Shown here: positions 12,467 to 23,694 of the stretch, in pieces
Layout: each line of letters opens with the position of its first letter
Numbering within the stretch: position 1 is the first letter of the stretch
Assembly: GCA_036365145.1 (NCBI GenBank)
Contig: JAEOAD010000015.1
Span: forward strand, 11,215,501-11,279,500
Direction: 5' to 3'
Length of the DNA: 64,000 nucleotides
Source: Orientallactaga sibirica
Lineage: Eukaryota > Chordata > Mammalia > Rodentia > Dipodidae
Made by a program: the position numbers and the translations under genes
The notes under the pieces: generated by a model
The model's input: only the letters and a program-made list of their open reading frames with translations
Told to the model about the DNA's origin: nothing
Database searches by the model: none

Positions 12467-12623
12467 CTATGCAAGTATTCTAGTAGGCTGGGTGGAGCAA
12501 AATGCAGGCAGATTCTCAAATTCTACTGAGCAAAATGCACTTTCAGTCAAAACCAGCATAGAGTATTTATGTAAGAGTGGGTATTAAAACAAACAAATAG
12601 CCTAACAAAATAAAAATTCCCTG

Positions 12624-12740
12624 AGGGTGTGTGTTGCTCCACACCCTTAATCCTGTCAATTGAGAGGCTGAGATTTCTGGTCTGTAAAAGTTTCTAGTTC
12701 AGTTTGGGGCCAAATTAGATCCTGCCTTCAACAATGACAA
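12624..12740 (+). mobile_element. Old B1-like SINE
   Basis: Resembles forward B1 (cacacccttaatcctgtcaa, then ttgagaggctgag) but is strongly diverged. Confidence 0.5.
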
Positions 12741-14149
12741 AGAAGCCAAAAGCACTATAAATCAGGAAACAACAAAGGACAACCCCAAAATACAGCTTAT
12801 TTAAGAATGGCAAAGTGATCTTTAATCAAATGCAACACATAACCTGCCCTGACCTGGAAGGTGCGATTAACATTTCCAATGCAGGCCTTTTATACCAGGC
12901 TTTGGGGCAGGTACTGACCTGGTGTAAGTAGGCCCTGTTACCTTTTGTGTTGACTTTGATCTCACCTATGTTGGGTCCCTCTTTGCTGCTTTGCACGCTT
13001 GGCTAGGCTGGCTAGGTTGGTTAGTCCACTGCTCTGATCACCTGTGCTGAGTGCTGTGTAGCTGAGTTCCCTTTCCCTGGTCTTCAGTGGTTGCTGGCAC
13101 TGGCAGTTATGGGAGGGGAGGCTGTGGAATGTGCCTGAAGTTGTACTGGAGCTGCTTATCTGGTTCCCGTGATCCTCTTCCTCGTGATCTGCTCAGCTAG
13201 TCCCTGCTGTCTTATCCTTCGGGTTTCTTGACTTTTAGAGGATGCTGGTGTGAGTGGAAAATCCCTTCACCTGTCTTCTCCTGTGGCTCAGGCAGAGCCA
13301 CATGGCTGTTTGGACCAGCGCTGCAGAGGGAGCCAACTCTGGCTGGTTGCCTGCTTTCTAGAAGCTCTGAGCCTCTCTTGCTTCTCTGCTGAGGTTGATA
13401 ATTCTTTACACGCCTTCACTTTTTAATGGAAGAGTGTATTTTGCTCTTTTTCTGCTTTCTTCCCTGCCCAGGCTGCTTTGGCATGGCTACTATGCCACCA
13501 TTTTACCTGGAAGTCTCTATTGCTTAGTTTTTTGAGTTCTTTGTAGATTCTAGGTATTAGTCCTCTGTCACTGGTATTGCTGGTGAAGATCTTCTCCCAT
13601 TCTGTACGTTGTTTATTGACTGTGTTTGCTTGCCTATACGATAGCTTTGTAGCTGTATGTGCTCCCAGTGGTTGAGTGTTTGTCTTATTCATTGGGCTTC
13701 TGGTTTCTTATTTAGGAAATCTTTCCCTATGCCTATATTATGGAGTGTTCTCTCCATTTTTTCTTCTAGATGTTTTAGAGCTTCAGGTCTTATGTTGAGG
13801 TCCTAAATTCATTTGGAGTTGATTTTTGTGCATGATGAGAGAAGTTGGTCTAAATTCACTCTTCTATAGGTGGATATCCAATTTCTCCAGCACATTTGTT
13901 GAAAATTCTTCTTTTCTCTTGTGTGCATTTTTGGCATCTTTGTCAAAGAGGAGATAGCTGTAGTTGCTTAGATATAGGTCTCTTAATTCTATTCCGTTGA
14001 TCTATGTGTCTGTTTTTGTGCCAGTACTATGATTCTTTTATCACTATGACTTTGTGATACATCTTAAAATCAGGTATGGTGATGCCTCCTGAAGTTGAGA
14101 ATATTTTTGGCAACCAAAGGCCTTCTGTTCTTCCATATGAATTTTGAGA

Positions 14150-14302
14150 CTTTTTTTTTTTTTTTTTGGTTTTTCAAGGTAGGGTCTCAGGGTGACCTGG
14201 AATTCACTCTGTATTCTCCGGGTGGCCTCGAACTCACAGTGATCCTCCTACCTCTGCCTCCCGAGTGCTGGGATTAAAGGCATGCGCCACCACGCCCAGC
14301 GA
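14150..14302 (-). mobile_element. B1 SINE
   Basis: Poly-T, then reverse B1 text ending gggattaaaggcatgcgcca and ccacgcccagc. A short deletion after ggtctcag removes part of the first third. Confidence 0.92.
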
Positions 14303-14620
14303 GACTATTTTTTTAACTCTATGAAAAATGTCACTGGAAATTTTATTGGAATTGTGTGGACTTGTGGCCATTTTCACAATATTAATTCTTCCAATCTATG
14401 AGCATGGAGATCCTTCCATTTTATCATATCCTCAGCTTCTTTCTTCAAGGTTTTTAGGTTTGCTTTGTTTGGGTTTTTCACTTCCTTGGTTAGTAATATT
14501 CCTAATTATTTAATTTTTTGTGGATATTGAAAACAGGATAGCATCACTGATCTTCTCCATGTTTGTCTTTGATATAGAAAGGTTACTGATTTTTGTGTAT
14601 TGATTTTGTATCATGCCACT

Positions 14621-14971
14621 TTACTGAGGGAATTTATCAGCTTTAAAAGCTTTTTTTGTGGAATCTTTTGGGTCAGTTATATATAGGATCATGTTATCTG
14701 CAAATAGGGCTAGCTTTAGTTCTTCCTTTCCAATTTGTATCCCTTCTGTTTCTTTCTCTTGCCTTATTGCTTGAGCTAAGACTTTTAGCAATATGTTGAA
14801 TAGCATTGGTGAGAGTGGTGAGAGTAGGCGACCCTGTCTTCGTTCTGACCTTAATGGGAATGCTTCAACTTTTTCTCTATTTACTATGCTGGCTGTAGGT
14901 GCATTATATGAAGCCCTTATTATGTTGAGATATGATCTCTCCATCCCTAGTCTCTCCAGTGTTTTGATCAT
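14621..14971 (-). pseudogene. L1 reverse transcriptase remnant with altered catalytic motif
   Basis: 116 open codons read [20 protein letters not shown] and on to [20 protein letters not shown]. Motif C is FADN instead of FADD: a catalytic Asp has become Asn, so this copy could not act as a polymerase. Confidence 0.88.
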
Positions 14972-15170
14972 GAAGAAGTGTGTATTTTGTCAAAGACCTT
15001 TTCTGCATTTATTGAAATAATCAAGTGATTCTTGTGTTTAAGTTCATTTACGTGGTGAATTACGTATATCTATTTTCATATGTTGAACCATCCCTGCATC
15101 CCTGGGATGAAACCTACTTGATCAAAGTGGATGATGCTTTTGTTGTGTTCCTGAGCTCTCTGAGGAGTTT

Positions 15171-16396
15171 TTTTTTTTTTTTTTTTAAGATAGCTTATAG
15201 CCTTCAATTTTTTAAATTAAGAATATACTTTGTATGGACACATCATGTGTTGTTTCCATCATTTTCCTCCTCCCTGTCCCCATTCTGCTGGGAGCCCTCC
15301 TCAGTAGGGTTGCTGGTATTCCCCATGGGGTTGTGGGTTATGTGTTGTGAGAGCAACAGTTAGTCAGTGGGGGGAAGGGGCAATGCTTCTTGGTATGCCC
15401 TCCCAACCTGTGGCTCTTACAATCTTTCTGCCCCCTCTTGTGCAAAATTATCTGAGCTGTGATGGGTGTGTTTTAAGTCTACTACAGTGATAAGCTCTCA
15501 GGAGCCTCTGGATTTCTGCTTTGGTATGTGTTGAGTTTCCTCAGCATCTGTCTCCTTCACTCTGGCACTGATTGTCAGGCTCACCATGGAAGGAGCAGTC
15601 TTGCTTATCACCCCAGTTCCTCTGTGGTTTCACCTGGGCCTTTGCTAACATGCAAATGGTGGTTTATCTCCTTGGGTCTTGCTGTCTTCTGAAAAAGAAA
15701 AACAGATAATCCAATGGAGAGTGAAGTCAGCACTGTTAGTTAACTTAGGGAGATTTTGATGGATGTTGCTCCTCTTTTGGCCAAAATCTAGTGGGTGCTT
15801 ATTGTTGGAGACCATAATCTTGGTCTCCATAAGTGTCTGACATGGTTTCCAGTTACAGCTATGGGTTCCTTTCCACTGAGTGGTCTCTTAGCCAATCAGA
15901 AAGCCATCGGTTACTCATCAAGGCTGTGTGCCACCATTGCATAGGTGTGTACATTTTGCCAGACTGGCTACTTTTTTTTTTTTTTTGATAGAGAGAAAGA
16001 GAGAGAGAGAGAATGGGCACCCCAGTGGCCTCTCAGCTGCTGTGAATGAACTCCAGATGTGTGCGCCCCCCTGTGGGCAAGTCTGTCATTGCACCCTTGC
16101 TTCACTTTTGCGTCTGGCTAAATGTGGGATCTGTAGATTGGAACCAGCGTTCTTAGGCTTGGCAGGCAGGCACCTTAACTGCCAAGCCATCTGTCCAGCT
16201 CCAAGCTGGCTACTTTTGAGTAGCTTTGACCCCAGCTTGCCCACAAAGTTGTTGGCCACATTCTCCCAGTAGCTCATGTAGTGCTTTGCAGCTCTAAGTG
16301 GGCTAATCATCTGGGCACTGGCTCCTTTCCAGATTCCAGCAGGTCTCTTAGTGTTCTGTGTTGGTGGCATGTGGTGTCTTCAGCAATAGGGTCTTT
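15171..16396 (-). mobile_element. L1 3'UTR fragment
   Basis: Parallel to 7990-8960: ccattctgctgggagccctc, ctggatttctgctttggtat and catgtggtgtcttcagcaat. Interrupted by a DIP-like SINE at 15975-16205 with target duplication. Confidence 0.8.
15975..16205 (-). mobile_element. DIP-like SINE (long subtype) with 11-bp target duplication
   Basis: Flanked by ctggctacttt at 15964-15974 and 16206-16216. The body holds the long-subtype segment (gggcaagtctgtcattgcac). It ends in the A box and ctgtccagctcc. Confidence 0.9.
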
Positions 16397-16487
16397 GTGC
16401 ATCTTTATGAGAGTACTGGGGATCAAACTTGGGTCATTAGGTTTTGTAGGCAAGTACCTTAACCACTGAGCCACCTCTCCAGCTCCA
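16397..16487 (-). mobile_element. DIP-like SINE, 5' part only, old
   Basis: Text gggatcaaacttgggtcatt to gagccacctctccagctcc gives the tRNA-like half with a recognisable B box and A box. Confidence 0.75.
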
Positions 16488-16499
16488 ACCTGTGTCTCT

Positions 16500-17005
16500 T
16501 AAAAAAAAATATTTGTTTCTTTATTTGCAAGCAGAGAGAGAGAGAGAGACAGAGAGAGACAGAGAGAGACAGAGAGAGACAGAGAGGAGAGATACAGAAA
16601 AAGAGAGAGAATGAAGGGCTGGAGAGATGGCTCAGTGGTTAAGTTACTTACCTCCAAAGCCAAAGGACCTAGTTTCTATTACCCAGCACCCATGTAAGCC
16701 AGATGCATAATGTGGTGTGCATATTTAGAGTTCCTTTGCAGTGGCTGAAGGCTCTGGCACACCTAGTCTCTCTCTCTGTCTTTACCTGCCTCTTTCTTTC
16801 TCTGTCTTTCTTTCAAATAAATAAATAAAAATAAAATATTAAAAGAGAGAGAGAATGGGCGTGCCAGGGCCTCCCTCCACTGCAGTGAACTCCACATGCA
16901 TGCTCCACTGTAAATCTTGCTTTACATGGTTCCTGGGGACTCAAACCTATGTCATTATGCTTTACAGGAAAGTGCCTTCATTACTGAGTTATCTCTCCAG
17001 CCATA
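16500..17005 (-). mobile_element. DIP-like SINE interrupted by another DIP-like SINE
   Basis: The outer copy (16500-16613 and 16846-17005, - strand) has an expanded gagagacaga tail region and a short-subtype body. The inner copy at 16614-16845 lies in the opposite orientation. Confidence 0.85.
16614..16845 (+). mobile_element. DIP-like SINE nested, with 12-bp target duplication
   Basis: Begins gggctggagagatggctcag, then tggttaagttacttacc. Ends in a ctct-rich stretch and aaataaataaataaa. Flanked by agagagagaatg at 16602-16613 and 16846-16857. Confidence 0.9.
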
Positions 17006-17129
17006 GCTTACATCTTTTGATTGGGGAGTTGAGTCCATTAATGTTCAGAGTGATAATTGTGAGATGTGTGTTAATCCCTGTCATGTAGATGGCTCTGTCA
17101 AGTTTGATGTTTCCTTTTCTTTTCTTTTT

Positions 17130-17272
17130 CCAAGATAGGGTCTCACTCTAGCTCAGGCTGACCTGGAATTCGCTGTGTTGTCTCAGGGTGGCCTCAAACT
17201 CACAGCAGTCCTCCCACCTCTGCCTCTGGAGTGTTGGGATTAAAGGTGTGCCTCACCACACCTTTTCTCTTT

Positions 17273-17304
<32 letters not shown>

Positions 17305-17305
17305 T

Positions 17306-17337
<32 letters not shown>

Positions 17338-17345
17338 TTTCTTTC
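17130..17345 (-). mobile_element. B1 SINE followed by (CTTT)n
   Basis: Reverse B1 text at 17130-17264, then about 80 bases of (TTTC)n at 17265-17345. Confidence 0.88.
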
Positions 17346-18144
17346 TTTTTTTTCTTGATTTTTATATGATTTAATGTCTGTATTATTTTGATTATTTCTT
17401 TTTCTTCCTTGTAGCCATATGTATATGATTGTCTCTTTAATGTGGAGTATTCCATGCAGTATTCTCTGTAGGGCTGGCTTAGTATTCATAAATTCATAAA
17501 GCTGATTATATTGTGAAAAGTTTTTCTTTCTTTCTTTCTGTTTGAGATAGGGTTGCTGGGTATAGAAGTTTGGGTTGGCAATCATGGTCTTAGTTTTTGA
17601 AATACTCTGTTCTAAGGTATTCTGGCTTTTAGAGTTTCCATTAAAAAAATCAGAAGTAATTCTAATGGGCTTACCTTTGTATGTAATGAGCTGTCTTTCT
17701 CTTGCAGATTTTAGTATTCCTTCCTTGTTTTCTTTGTTTAGTGTTGCAATTATAATGCGATAGGGGGTATTTTTCTCTGATCCTGTTTGGTGATCTGTGT
17801 ACCTACTGAACCTGGATGAGTCTCTCTTTTTTAAGGTTGGGAACGTTTTCTTTGATAAGTTTGCTGAAAATCTTCTCTCTGCCCTTAGACTTTATTTCTT
17901 CCCCTTCCTAAATGCCTATAATCTGAAAATTTGGTCTTTTTAAGGTGTTCCACAGTTCCCACCTGTTCTAATTGTATGTTTTTTTTTTTTTTTGAACTTG
18001 GTATTATTTTTTGGAGTCTTACTTTATTTCTTCTGCTTTGTTCTTGAGTTCTATTAATCTGTCCTTCTTGTGGTTTATTCTATTGGTAAGGCTTTCTTGG
18101 GAGCCTTCTAGGAAAGATATTTCCTTTTTTGTTTTTCATTTTTC

Positions 18145-18312
18145 TTTCTTTCTTTTTTTTTTTTTTTTTTTTTTTTGAGGTAGGATCTCACTCTGGCCCC
18201 AGGCTAACTGCAGTTAACTATGTAGTCTCAGGGTTGCCTCAAATTCATGGTGATCCTCCTACCTCTACCTCCTGAGTGCTGGGATTAAAGGTGTACGCCA
18301 ACACCCAGCTGG
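18145..18312 (-). mobile_element. B1 SINE
   Basis: Poly-T, then ggtaggatctcactctggcc to gtgtacgccaacacccagct. Moderately diverged. Confidence 0.9.
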
Positions 18313-18395
18313 TTTCCATTTTCAGCATCTCATATTCTTGCTTAAATTCCATTTTCATTTCTCGATTCCTGCATTTGGTTATATCCTTGCTGACT

Positions 18396-19035
18396 TTATT
18401 CCTTGAGTACATTTATTTGTTGATTCTCATCAAATTCCTTTAGCCTTCTGTTGATCTCTTTGTGTTCATCTTTGATTTCATTGAGCCAACTATTGAAAAC
18501 TGTTTCTTGGGGTTTCTTTGATTTCATCCAGCCATCAAGTTGTTTTTCCATTTCCTTCATCCATCCTTTGGGTTCTTTTTGTTGCATTTCTTCCATTTCA
18601 TTGAGCCATCCTTTAAATTTTATTTTGAGTTCTTTTTGCCACTTGCTTTTGTTTTTCAAGGTAGTGTCTCACTCACAACTTCTAGTTGACCTGGAATTCA
18701 CTATGTAGTCTCAGGATGGCCTTGAACTCACAGTGATCCTCCTATCTCTGCCTCCCGAGTACTGGGATTAAGAGTCTTGGAATTTTTGTTTGATTACTCT
18801 TTCTCCATTTTCTTTAATCTTATCTACCTATTTGTTCATGGCCTCATTAAGTGTGTTTAAAATACCTATCATGTTTTTTATTTTGGTGTTCTATATCTTG
18901 GGTTTCCTCCAGACTTTCTTTGGAGGATTGCATTGTGTTTCTAGGCAGTTTTGGTAGGGATCCCTTTGCTTGATGTAGTACATTGTTTGCTTTGTGTTGG
19001 GTTTTTCCCATCTTGAGGTTGACCTCTTGTCTCAC
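18396..19035 (-). pseudogene. L1 ORF1 coiled-coil remnant, Trp-rich repeats
   Basis: ORF1p forms coiled-coil trimers that bind L1 RNA. 18847-19035 codes for the N-terminus. 18396-18659 codes for WQKELKIKFKGWLNEMEEMQ, then GWMKEMEKQLDGWMK and SWLNEIKDEHKEINRR, with Trp every 11-15 residues in heptad-like helices. A B1 (18655-18775) splits the two parts. Confidence 0.75.
18655..18775 (-). mobile_element. B1 SINE, truncated
   Basis: ttcaaggtagtgtctcactc, then tgacctggaattcactatgt, ending gagtactgggattaagag. It lacks the last ~25 bases of B1 5' sequence. Confidence 0.88.
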
Positions 19036-19875
19036 TGAGAATGCAACAATAGATCTCTGGTATAGCCTATGCTTGGGTGGCCTAGTCTGGCTTGATCAAG
19101 GTGGGTGGGGAATGGTAGTCTATCTGCTGGATTGGGTGGAATGCCCTTGAATCTGTACCTTGTGTGTGCTGCTCCCAGGCAGGTCTGGGTGAGACCTTGA
19201 AGAGTCTGGTTTGCTTTATAACCAAGATGGGCCCTGTTCTTCCAGTGCTATTAGCTGTTTGGAGGCTTGGATGGAGCTCAGCTTCAAGTCTCTCTTGGTG
19301 GTTAGAGCCAGGACGTGGTTGCCCTCCACTTCAGCCCTTCAGACTTTTTGCAAAATGAGTGTGGGTGGCAGAATCTGTTCCAAGTGAGCCAGCTATTGCT
19401 GGCTAATGCAGGGCTATGCCTGGCAGGTACTGCCCTCTGGCTGCAAGTATTCATTTCTTTGTACCTTCGGGCTGCTCTCTGTGGGTGCTGGCTGGTAATT
19501 GCCCACCACCCGAGGGTTGCCCTGCCATCATGCTTCCCCTCTCCCTTGAGATTGCCCCCCTGTTGCTGGTGGTGATTCCCTTAGTGCTAGCTATTAACTC
19601 CACTGATGGGCTTGCTGGCTGGTACTTCCCCTCAGGTGTTTGCTGCAGTTCCCACCAGCCTCCCCCACCACCGAATGGGGAGTAAGCCTTATCAATTTAC
19701 ACAGTTCATGTGCTTGTTGGTTGGCTCTTCCCCTTAGAACTTCCTATCAGCTCTGAAGCTGCTACCAAGTGGGGGCTGAGACCTCTTGATTGGCCCTGCT
19801 GGCATATTTGCCTACTGGCGCTTTCCCTAGGCTATACTTGCCAATAGCAACTGTTTCTGCTGCTTAGCAGGGGAC

Positions 19876-20228
19876 TGTAGCAAACAGCTTCAGGTTCGCT
19901 GAGATGAACTTCTAGACCAGGCACAGTTATGGAGGAAGAGATATTTATTAAAGCTTATAGATTCAGGGGAAGTTCCATAATGGCAGAAAAAGCTGGCCTG
20001 CCTTCACAGGTCTAAGTAGAGAAAAAAAAGCCAAAAGCCACACAGCACAGCACACCTTAGGAACTCCAGCTAAGCATGCTTTGCATATCTTTAGATTGAA
20101 ATCCTAAACCCACTACCACACCTTAATATCCGCCCAGTGACACTGCCTCCAGCCAAGTAGCTGCAGATGCAAACTATAAACTAATAAAACACTGAATATA
20201 TTGGGGGACATCTATTCAAACTACCACA
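19876..20228 (-). mobile_element. Solo LTR, MaLR-type, exact 5-bp target duplication
   Basis: 353 bp from TGTAGC to CTACCACA (TG...CA), flanked by gggac at 19871-19875 and 20229-20233. Read on the - strand it starts tgtggtagtttgaatagatg, the typical start of rodent MT/ORR-like MaLR LTRs, and has an aataaat signal near its end. Inserted into the 5'UTR of an L1. No internal genes. Confidence 0.85.
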
Positions 20229-20597
20229 GGGACCAAGCCCTGAAAATTGGACCTGCTTGCAAGCTTGCCCTCTGGGAATTCCCCTAGGCTATTCTGTTCT
20301 ACCACTGCCACCACAGGGTGGGAATCAAGCTCTGAAAATTGGTCTCCCTTGTGTCCTTGACTGCTGGGACTTCTAGACTGATGTGGCTGCAGCTGCTTGT
20401 TGGAGCTGAAACCACACTGGTTAGTTTCTGAAAGCTCCTTGCTTATCTTTCTGGGACTTTCCTGGATTCCTAGTTATTAAGTTCAGACCTCACATTTTTT
20501 GATAGGAAGGATGTATTGTGAGGTATCTTTCCTCTTGCTACCTCCTCTTACTGTGGCATGGCTCCTATTCTGCCACTTTAACCAGAAGTGTCTTTTA

Positions 20598-20805
20598 CCT
20601 TTTTTGAGATAGGGTCTTATTTTGTTCAATGTGGCTTTTACCAGGCTAGTTAGCCCTCATGCTTCTGGCAAATTTTCCTGTCTCAGTATTCCTGCTTGTC
20701 TGTAGGCATGGCTAGGATTACAAATACCTGTACTGGGGTTCCGAACTTGGGTACCCATGTTTGTGTGGCAAACACTTTATCCGTTGAGCTATCTCCCTAG
20801 CCCTG
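20598..20805 (-). mobile_element. B4-like SINE
   Basis: A B1-like half (ttttgagatagggtcttatt, then ctaggattacaaatacctgt) joined to an ID-like half ending tatccgttgagctatctccc. This composite is the B4 pattern. Diverged. Confidence 0.65.
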
Positions 20806-21089
20806 AATCTTAGAAACTCTTAAACCAATAAAGGTGTTACATGGTGATACAAAGCTAATACAATACTACTTGAAAAAACTTATTCCCTAAAATGTTGGGG
20901 ACTGTAATTCCTCCTTTTCCTGTCCTCTCCATCAACCTCCATCTATTACCTTGTATCTATCTCTAATGATCTGTCAATAATTCTTTTGTTTATAAGCTAA
21001 TATAATTTAATATTTTAATAAGCACTTTTATAATCTTATTTTGGATATTAAAAGAGCACCCCTTTTTATTTAATTTCTTTTTTGTTGTT
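20806..21089 (+). other. WDR35 intron, nothing recognised
   Basis: AT-rich unique sequence. I see no exon or repeat in it. Confidence 0.5.
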
Positions 21090-21240
21090 TTGTTTTTGTT
21101 TTTCGAGGTAGGGCCTCACTGTAGTCCAAGCTGACCTAGAATTCACTATGTAGTCTCAGGGTGGCCTCGAACTCACAGCGATCCTCCTACCTCTGCCTCC
21201 CTAGTGCTGGGATTAAAGGTGTGCGCCAACATGCCCAGCT
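21090..21240 (-). mobile_element. B1 SINE
   Basis: Near-consensus reverse B1 from tttttcgaggtagggcctca to gtgtgcgccaacatgcccag. Confidence 0.93.
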
Positions 21241-21765
21241 TATTTAATTTCTTATCTGATGTTCACAAAACTGTAAATCAGAAAATATGGAATCGCTTCT
21301 CTTCTTTGTTTATTAGTAAGCTGTAAGAGAAATTTGGTAATGAATTTCTGGTCTTCAAGTAATTCAGCAGTAAGGTGGGGAATTCAAGTTCAGATCTGAG
21401 AGCAGATGTGATATCTTTCTGGTCAGCTATGTATCTCGTATTTACTAAGTGTCTGTTATGTATCATACATTATAGTAGATGCTATAAACTTCCACAAAAC
21501 TTCAAATTTATTCATCATCAATCAGCTCTTTGCTCCTAACCTCATATAAAGTGTAATAAAATCTCTCGCATCTTAAAAACAAGTCTCCACTGTCAACCAC
21601 ATTTATCCAACCACTGTCTTACCTTTTTATCCTTTTATAGTTAGCTTGTTAAAATAATATACTATAGATATCTTCTTTCCCTCACCATTCATTGTATTTT
21701 TGATTTCCAGAGACCCTTGAATTGCAAAGTCAAGGGATATATGTAAATAAGTTTTTTTTATTCTG

Positions 21766-21766
<1 letters not shown>
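21241..21766 (+). other. WDR35 intron, nothing recognised
   Basis: Unique AT-rich text without coding signal. Confidence 0.5.
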
Positions 21767-21812
<46 letters not shown>

Positions 21813-21955
21813 TTGAGATAGGGTCTCACTCTATCCCAGGCTGACCTGGACTCACTATGTAGTCTCAGGCTGACCTTGAACTCACAGCTATAGCTAACCT
21901 CCTACCTCAGCCTCCCAAGTGCTGGGATTAAAGCTGTGAGCCGCTATGCCTGGCT
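21767..21955 (-). mobile_element. (TTTA)n and B1 SINE
   Basis: About 45 bases of tandem TTTA (21767-21813), the decayed B1 tail, then a reverse B1 to tgagccgctatgcctggct with small duplications. Confidence 0.88.
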
Positions 21956-21984
21956 CTATATCTTTTTTGATCTATATTAATATA

Positions 21985-22715
21985 TTTTTTAAACTTTGTA
22001 AGCAGAGAATTATAGGAGAAATACAGACAGAGAGAATGGGTATGGCAGGGCCTCCAGCTATGGCAAATGAACTACAGATGCATAAACCACTTTGTGCATC
22101 TTGCTTTATGTGGGTTCTGGGGAATTGAACCTGGGTCTTCAGGCTTTGCAGGGAAGAACCTTAATCACTGAGCCATCTCTCTAGCCCCAACACTTAATAT
22201 TTTGGAACATTGGTTTCTGTTTGGCTCTCATGAACCTACATTTGCACTTTTAAAACAATAATTATTTTTATTTATTTATTTGAGAGAGAGATACAGAAAT
22301 GGGCAGAGAGAGAGGGAAGGAGGGAGAGAGAGAATGGGCATGCCAGGGCCTCCAGCTGCTGCAAACAAACTCCAGATGCATGTGCCACTTTGTGCATCTG
22401 GCTTACATGGGTCCTGGGAAATCAAGCTTCAAACTGGGATCTTTAGCCTTCATAGGCAAGCGCTTAACCACTAAGCCATCTCTCCGGCCCTACATTTGCA
22501 TTTTTTAAAAAAGATTTTATTTATTTATTTGAGAGAAAAGAGAGCGGAAGAAGCAGAGAGAATGGACATGCCAAGGCCTTTAGCCACTGCAAACAAATTC
22601 CATATGCATGGGCCACCTTGTGCATCATGGCTTACGTGGATACTAGGGAATTGAACCTGGGTCCTTAGGCTTTGCAGGCAAATGCCAACCACTAATTCAT
22701 CTCTCTGGTCCATGT
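21985..22715 (-). mobile_element. Cluster of three DIP-like SINEs, same orientation
   Basis: Three short-subtype copies at about 21985-22190, 22255-22490 and 22505-22715. Each shows the gagaga tail side, a short-subtype middle and an A box ending ccatctctctagcccc, ccatctctccggccc and tcatctctctggtcc. They differ enough to be separate insertions rather than a recent tandem duplication. Confidence 0.88.
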
Positions 22716-23352
22716 TTGTGCTTTTATATCTAGATATCATCACCTTCTTAGTGTTCTTTGTCAAAGATTCATCCACTCATCTGTTATTGTGGTGTTTACT
22801 TCTGTCTACTCTAGGCCATCCACTTATTTATGCAATCTTCTGAGTCTGCTTATCTACCCACCCTTACCTGTAGGCTGATGGCTCTAAAATCTATCTGTCC
22901 AATGATGATTTCTTCTAATTTCTGAACAATATGTCTTGCTGTCTGGATAGTAAGGAATTGTATGGCTCAATGGCACCCCAAATTTAACCTCTCTGAATAT
23001 GAACTCACCTGACTTGAGATCCACTCCATGTATCTTCTGTATATCAGTGACTAGCTACGGCATCTCTGTGAGAATCATGAGTACTTCTTTTCTCTTGTTC
23101 TCCATAGCTGCAAATCTCCAAGTTCTGTTGCTTCTGTGCCAAAAATTTCTCTCAGATTGCCTTCCTGTCTCTGTACCTGGAATTCACTTTAATTTACATT
23201 TGGATGGTAATAACTGGTTGAAAGAGTACTGACAGCACAGACTATCCATATCAGTCTTCTGCACTCCACAGTGCCATCCATTTGCTGGCCACCACTCTTT
23301 GCAAACTGCAAATCTGACCTTGCTACATGTGGTTCCTTTCTTTCACTAATTG
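22716..23352 (+). other. WDR35 intron, nothing recognised
   Basis: Unique text between the SINE cluster and the LTR. No coding signal convinces me. Confidence 0.5.
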
Positions 23353-23357
23353 TTAAC

Positions 23358-23689
23358 TGTTGCAATTATTTTGGATTTTCTGGATGAATATCTGACCAGA
23401 AGCAGCTTTTGAAAGGAAAGGGTTTATTTTAGGGTTACAGAATCCAGGGGAAGTTCCACTAGGGCAGAAGAAGCTGGCTCACTTCCATAAATTATAGCAG
23501 AGACAACACCAACAGCCATTAAACATGAACAGCCAGGGCTAAAACTCCTCTGAACATACCTTAAGACTGGACTACAAAATTTCTTCCCAGTAACACCTCC
23601 TCCAGCAGACTATTGGAGACTTAAATTTCAAGCTTTATCTGAAATATCTCAGGCGATGGGAGATATGCATTCACATTCAAACTACCACA
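23358..23689 (-). mobile_element. Solo LTR, MaLR-type, exact 5-bp target duplication
   Basis: 332 bp from TGTTGCAA to CTACCACA, flanked by ttaac at 23353-23357 and 23690-23694. It shares ccaggggaagttccactagg-type text and the caaactaccaca end with the LTR at 19876 but is a different subtype. No internal genes. Confidence 0.85.
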
Positions 23690-23694
23690 TTAAC

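Larger units (their letters stand above)
7988..13512 (-). mobile_element. L1 copy with 3'UTR, ORF2 C-terminus, ORF1 and 5' end
   Basis: 3'UTR at 7988-9960 (interrupted by an LTR at 8963-9578), ORF2 C-terminal part at 9960-11095 (B1 inside at 10507-10674), then most of ORF2 is missing. ORF1 text follows at 11215-12180, and the 5'UTR (12480-13512) ends with the start sequence gacttccaggtaaaatggtg on the - strand. A 157-bp L1 scrap (12310-12466) and an old B1-like stretch (12624-12740) interrupt it. Confidence 0.8.
13513..15170 (-). mobile_element. L1 ORF2 fragment
   Basis: The - strand codes for ORF2 text from the RT domain to the C-terminal part. It holds TEWEKIFTSNTSDRGLIPRI at 13520-13620 and RT motifs at 14621-14971. 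A B1 interrupts it at 14150-14302. The left border is the 5' end of the preceding L1, which inserted here. Confidence 0.85.
17006..20597 (-). mobile_element. L1 5' half: ORF2 leader, ORF1, 5'UTR
   Basis: On the - strand: start near 20595 (gacacttctggttaaagtgg), a long C/T-rich 5'UTR (in + reading) to about 19040, ORF1 from 19035 (MGKTQHKANNVLHQAKG) to about 17560, then the ORF2 leader near 17006-17090. It is interrupted by three B1 copies and by a solo LTR at 19876-20228. ORF1 carries stops (for example a TAG after NEAMNK). Confidence 0.8.
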
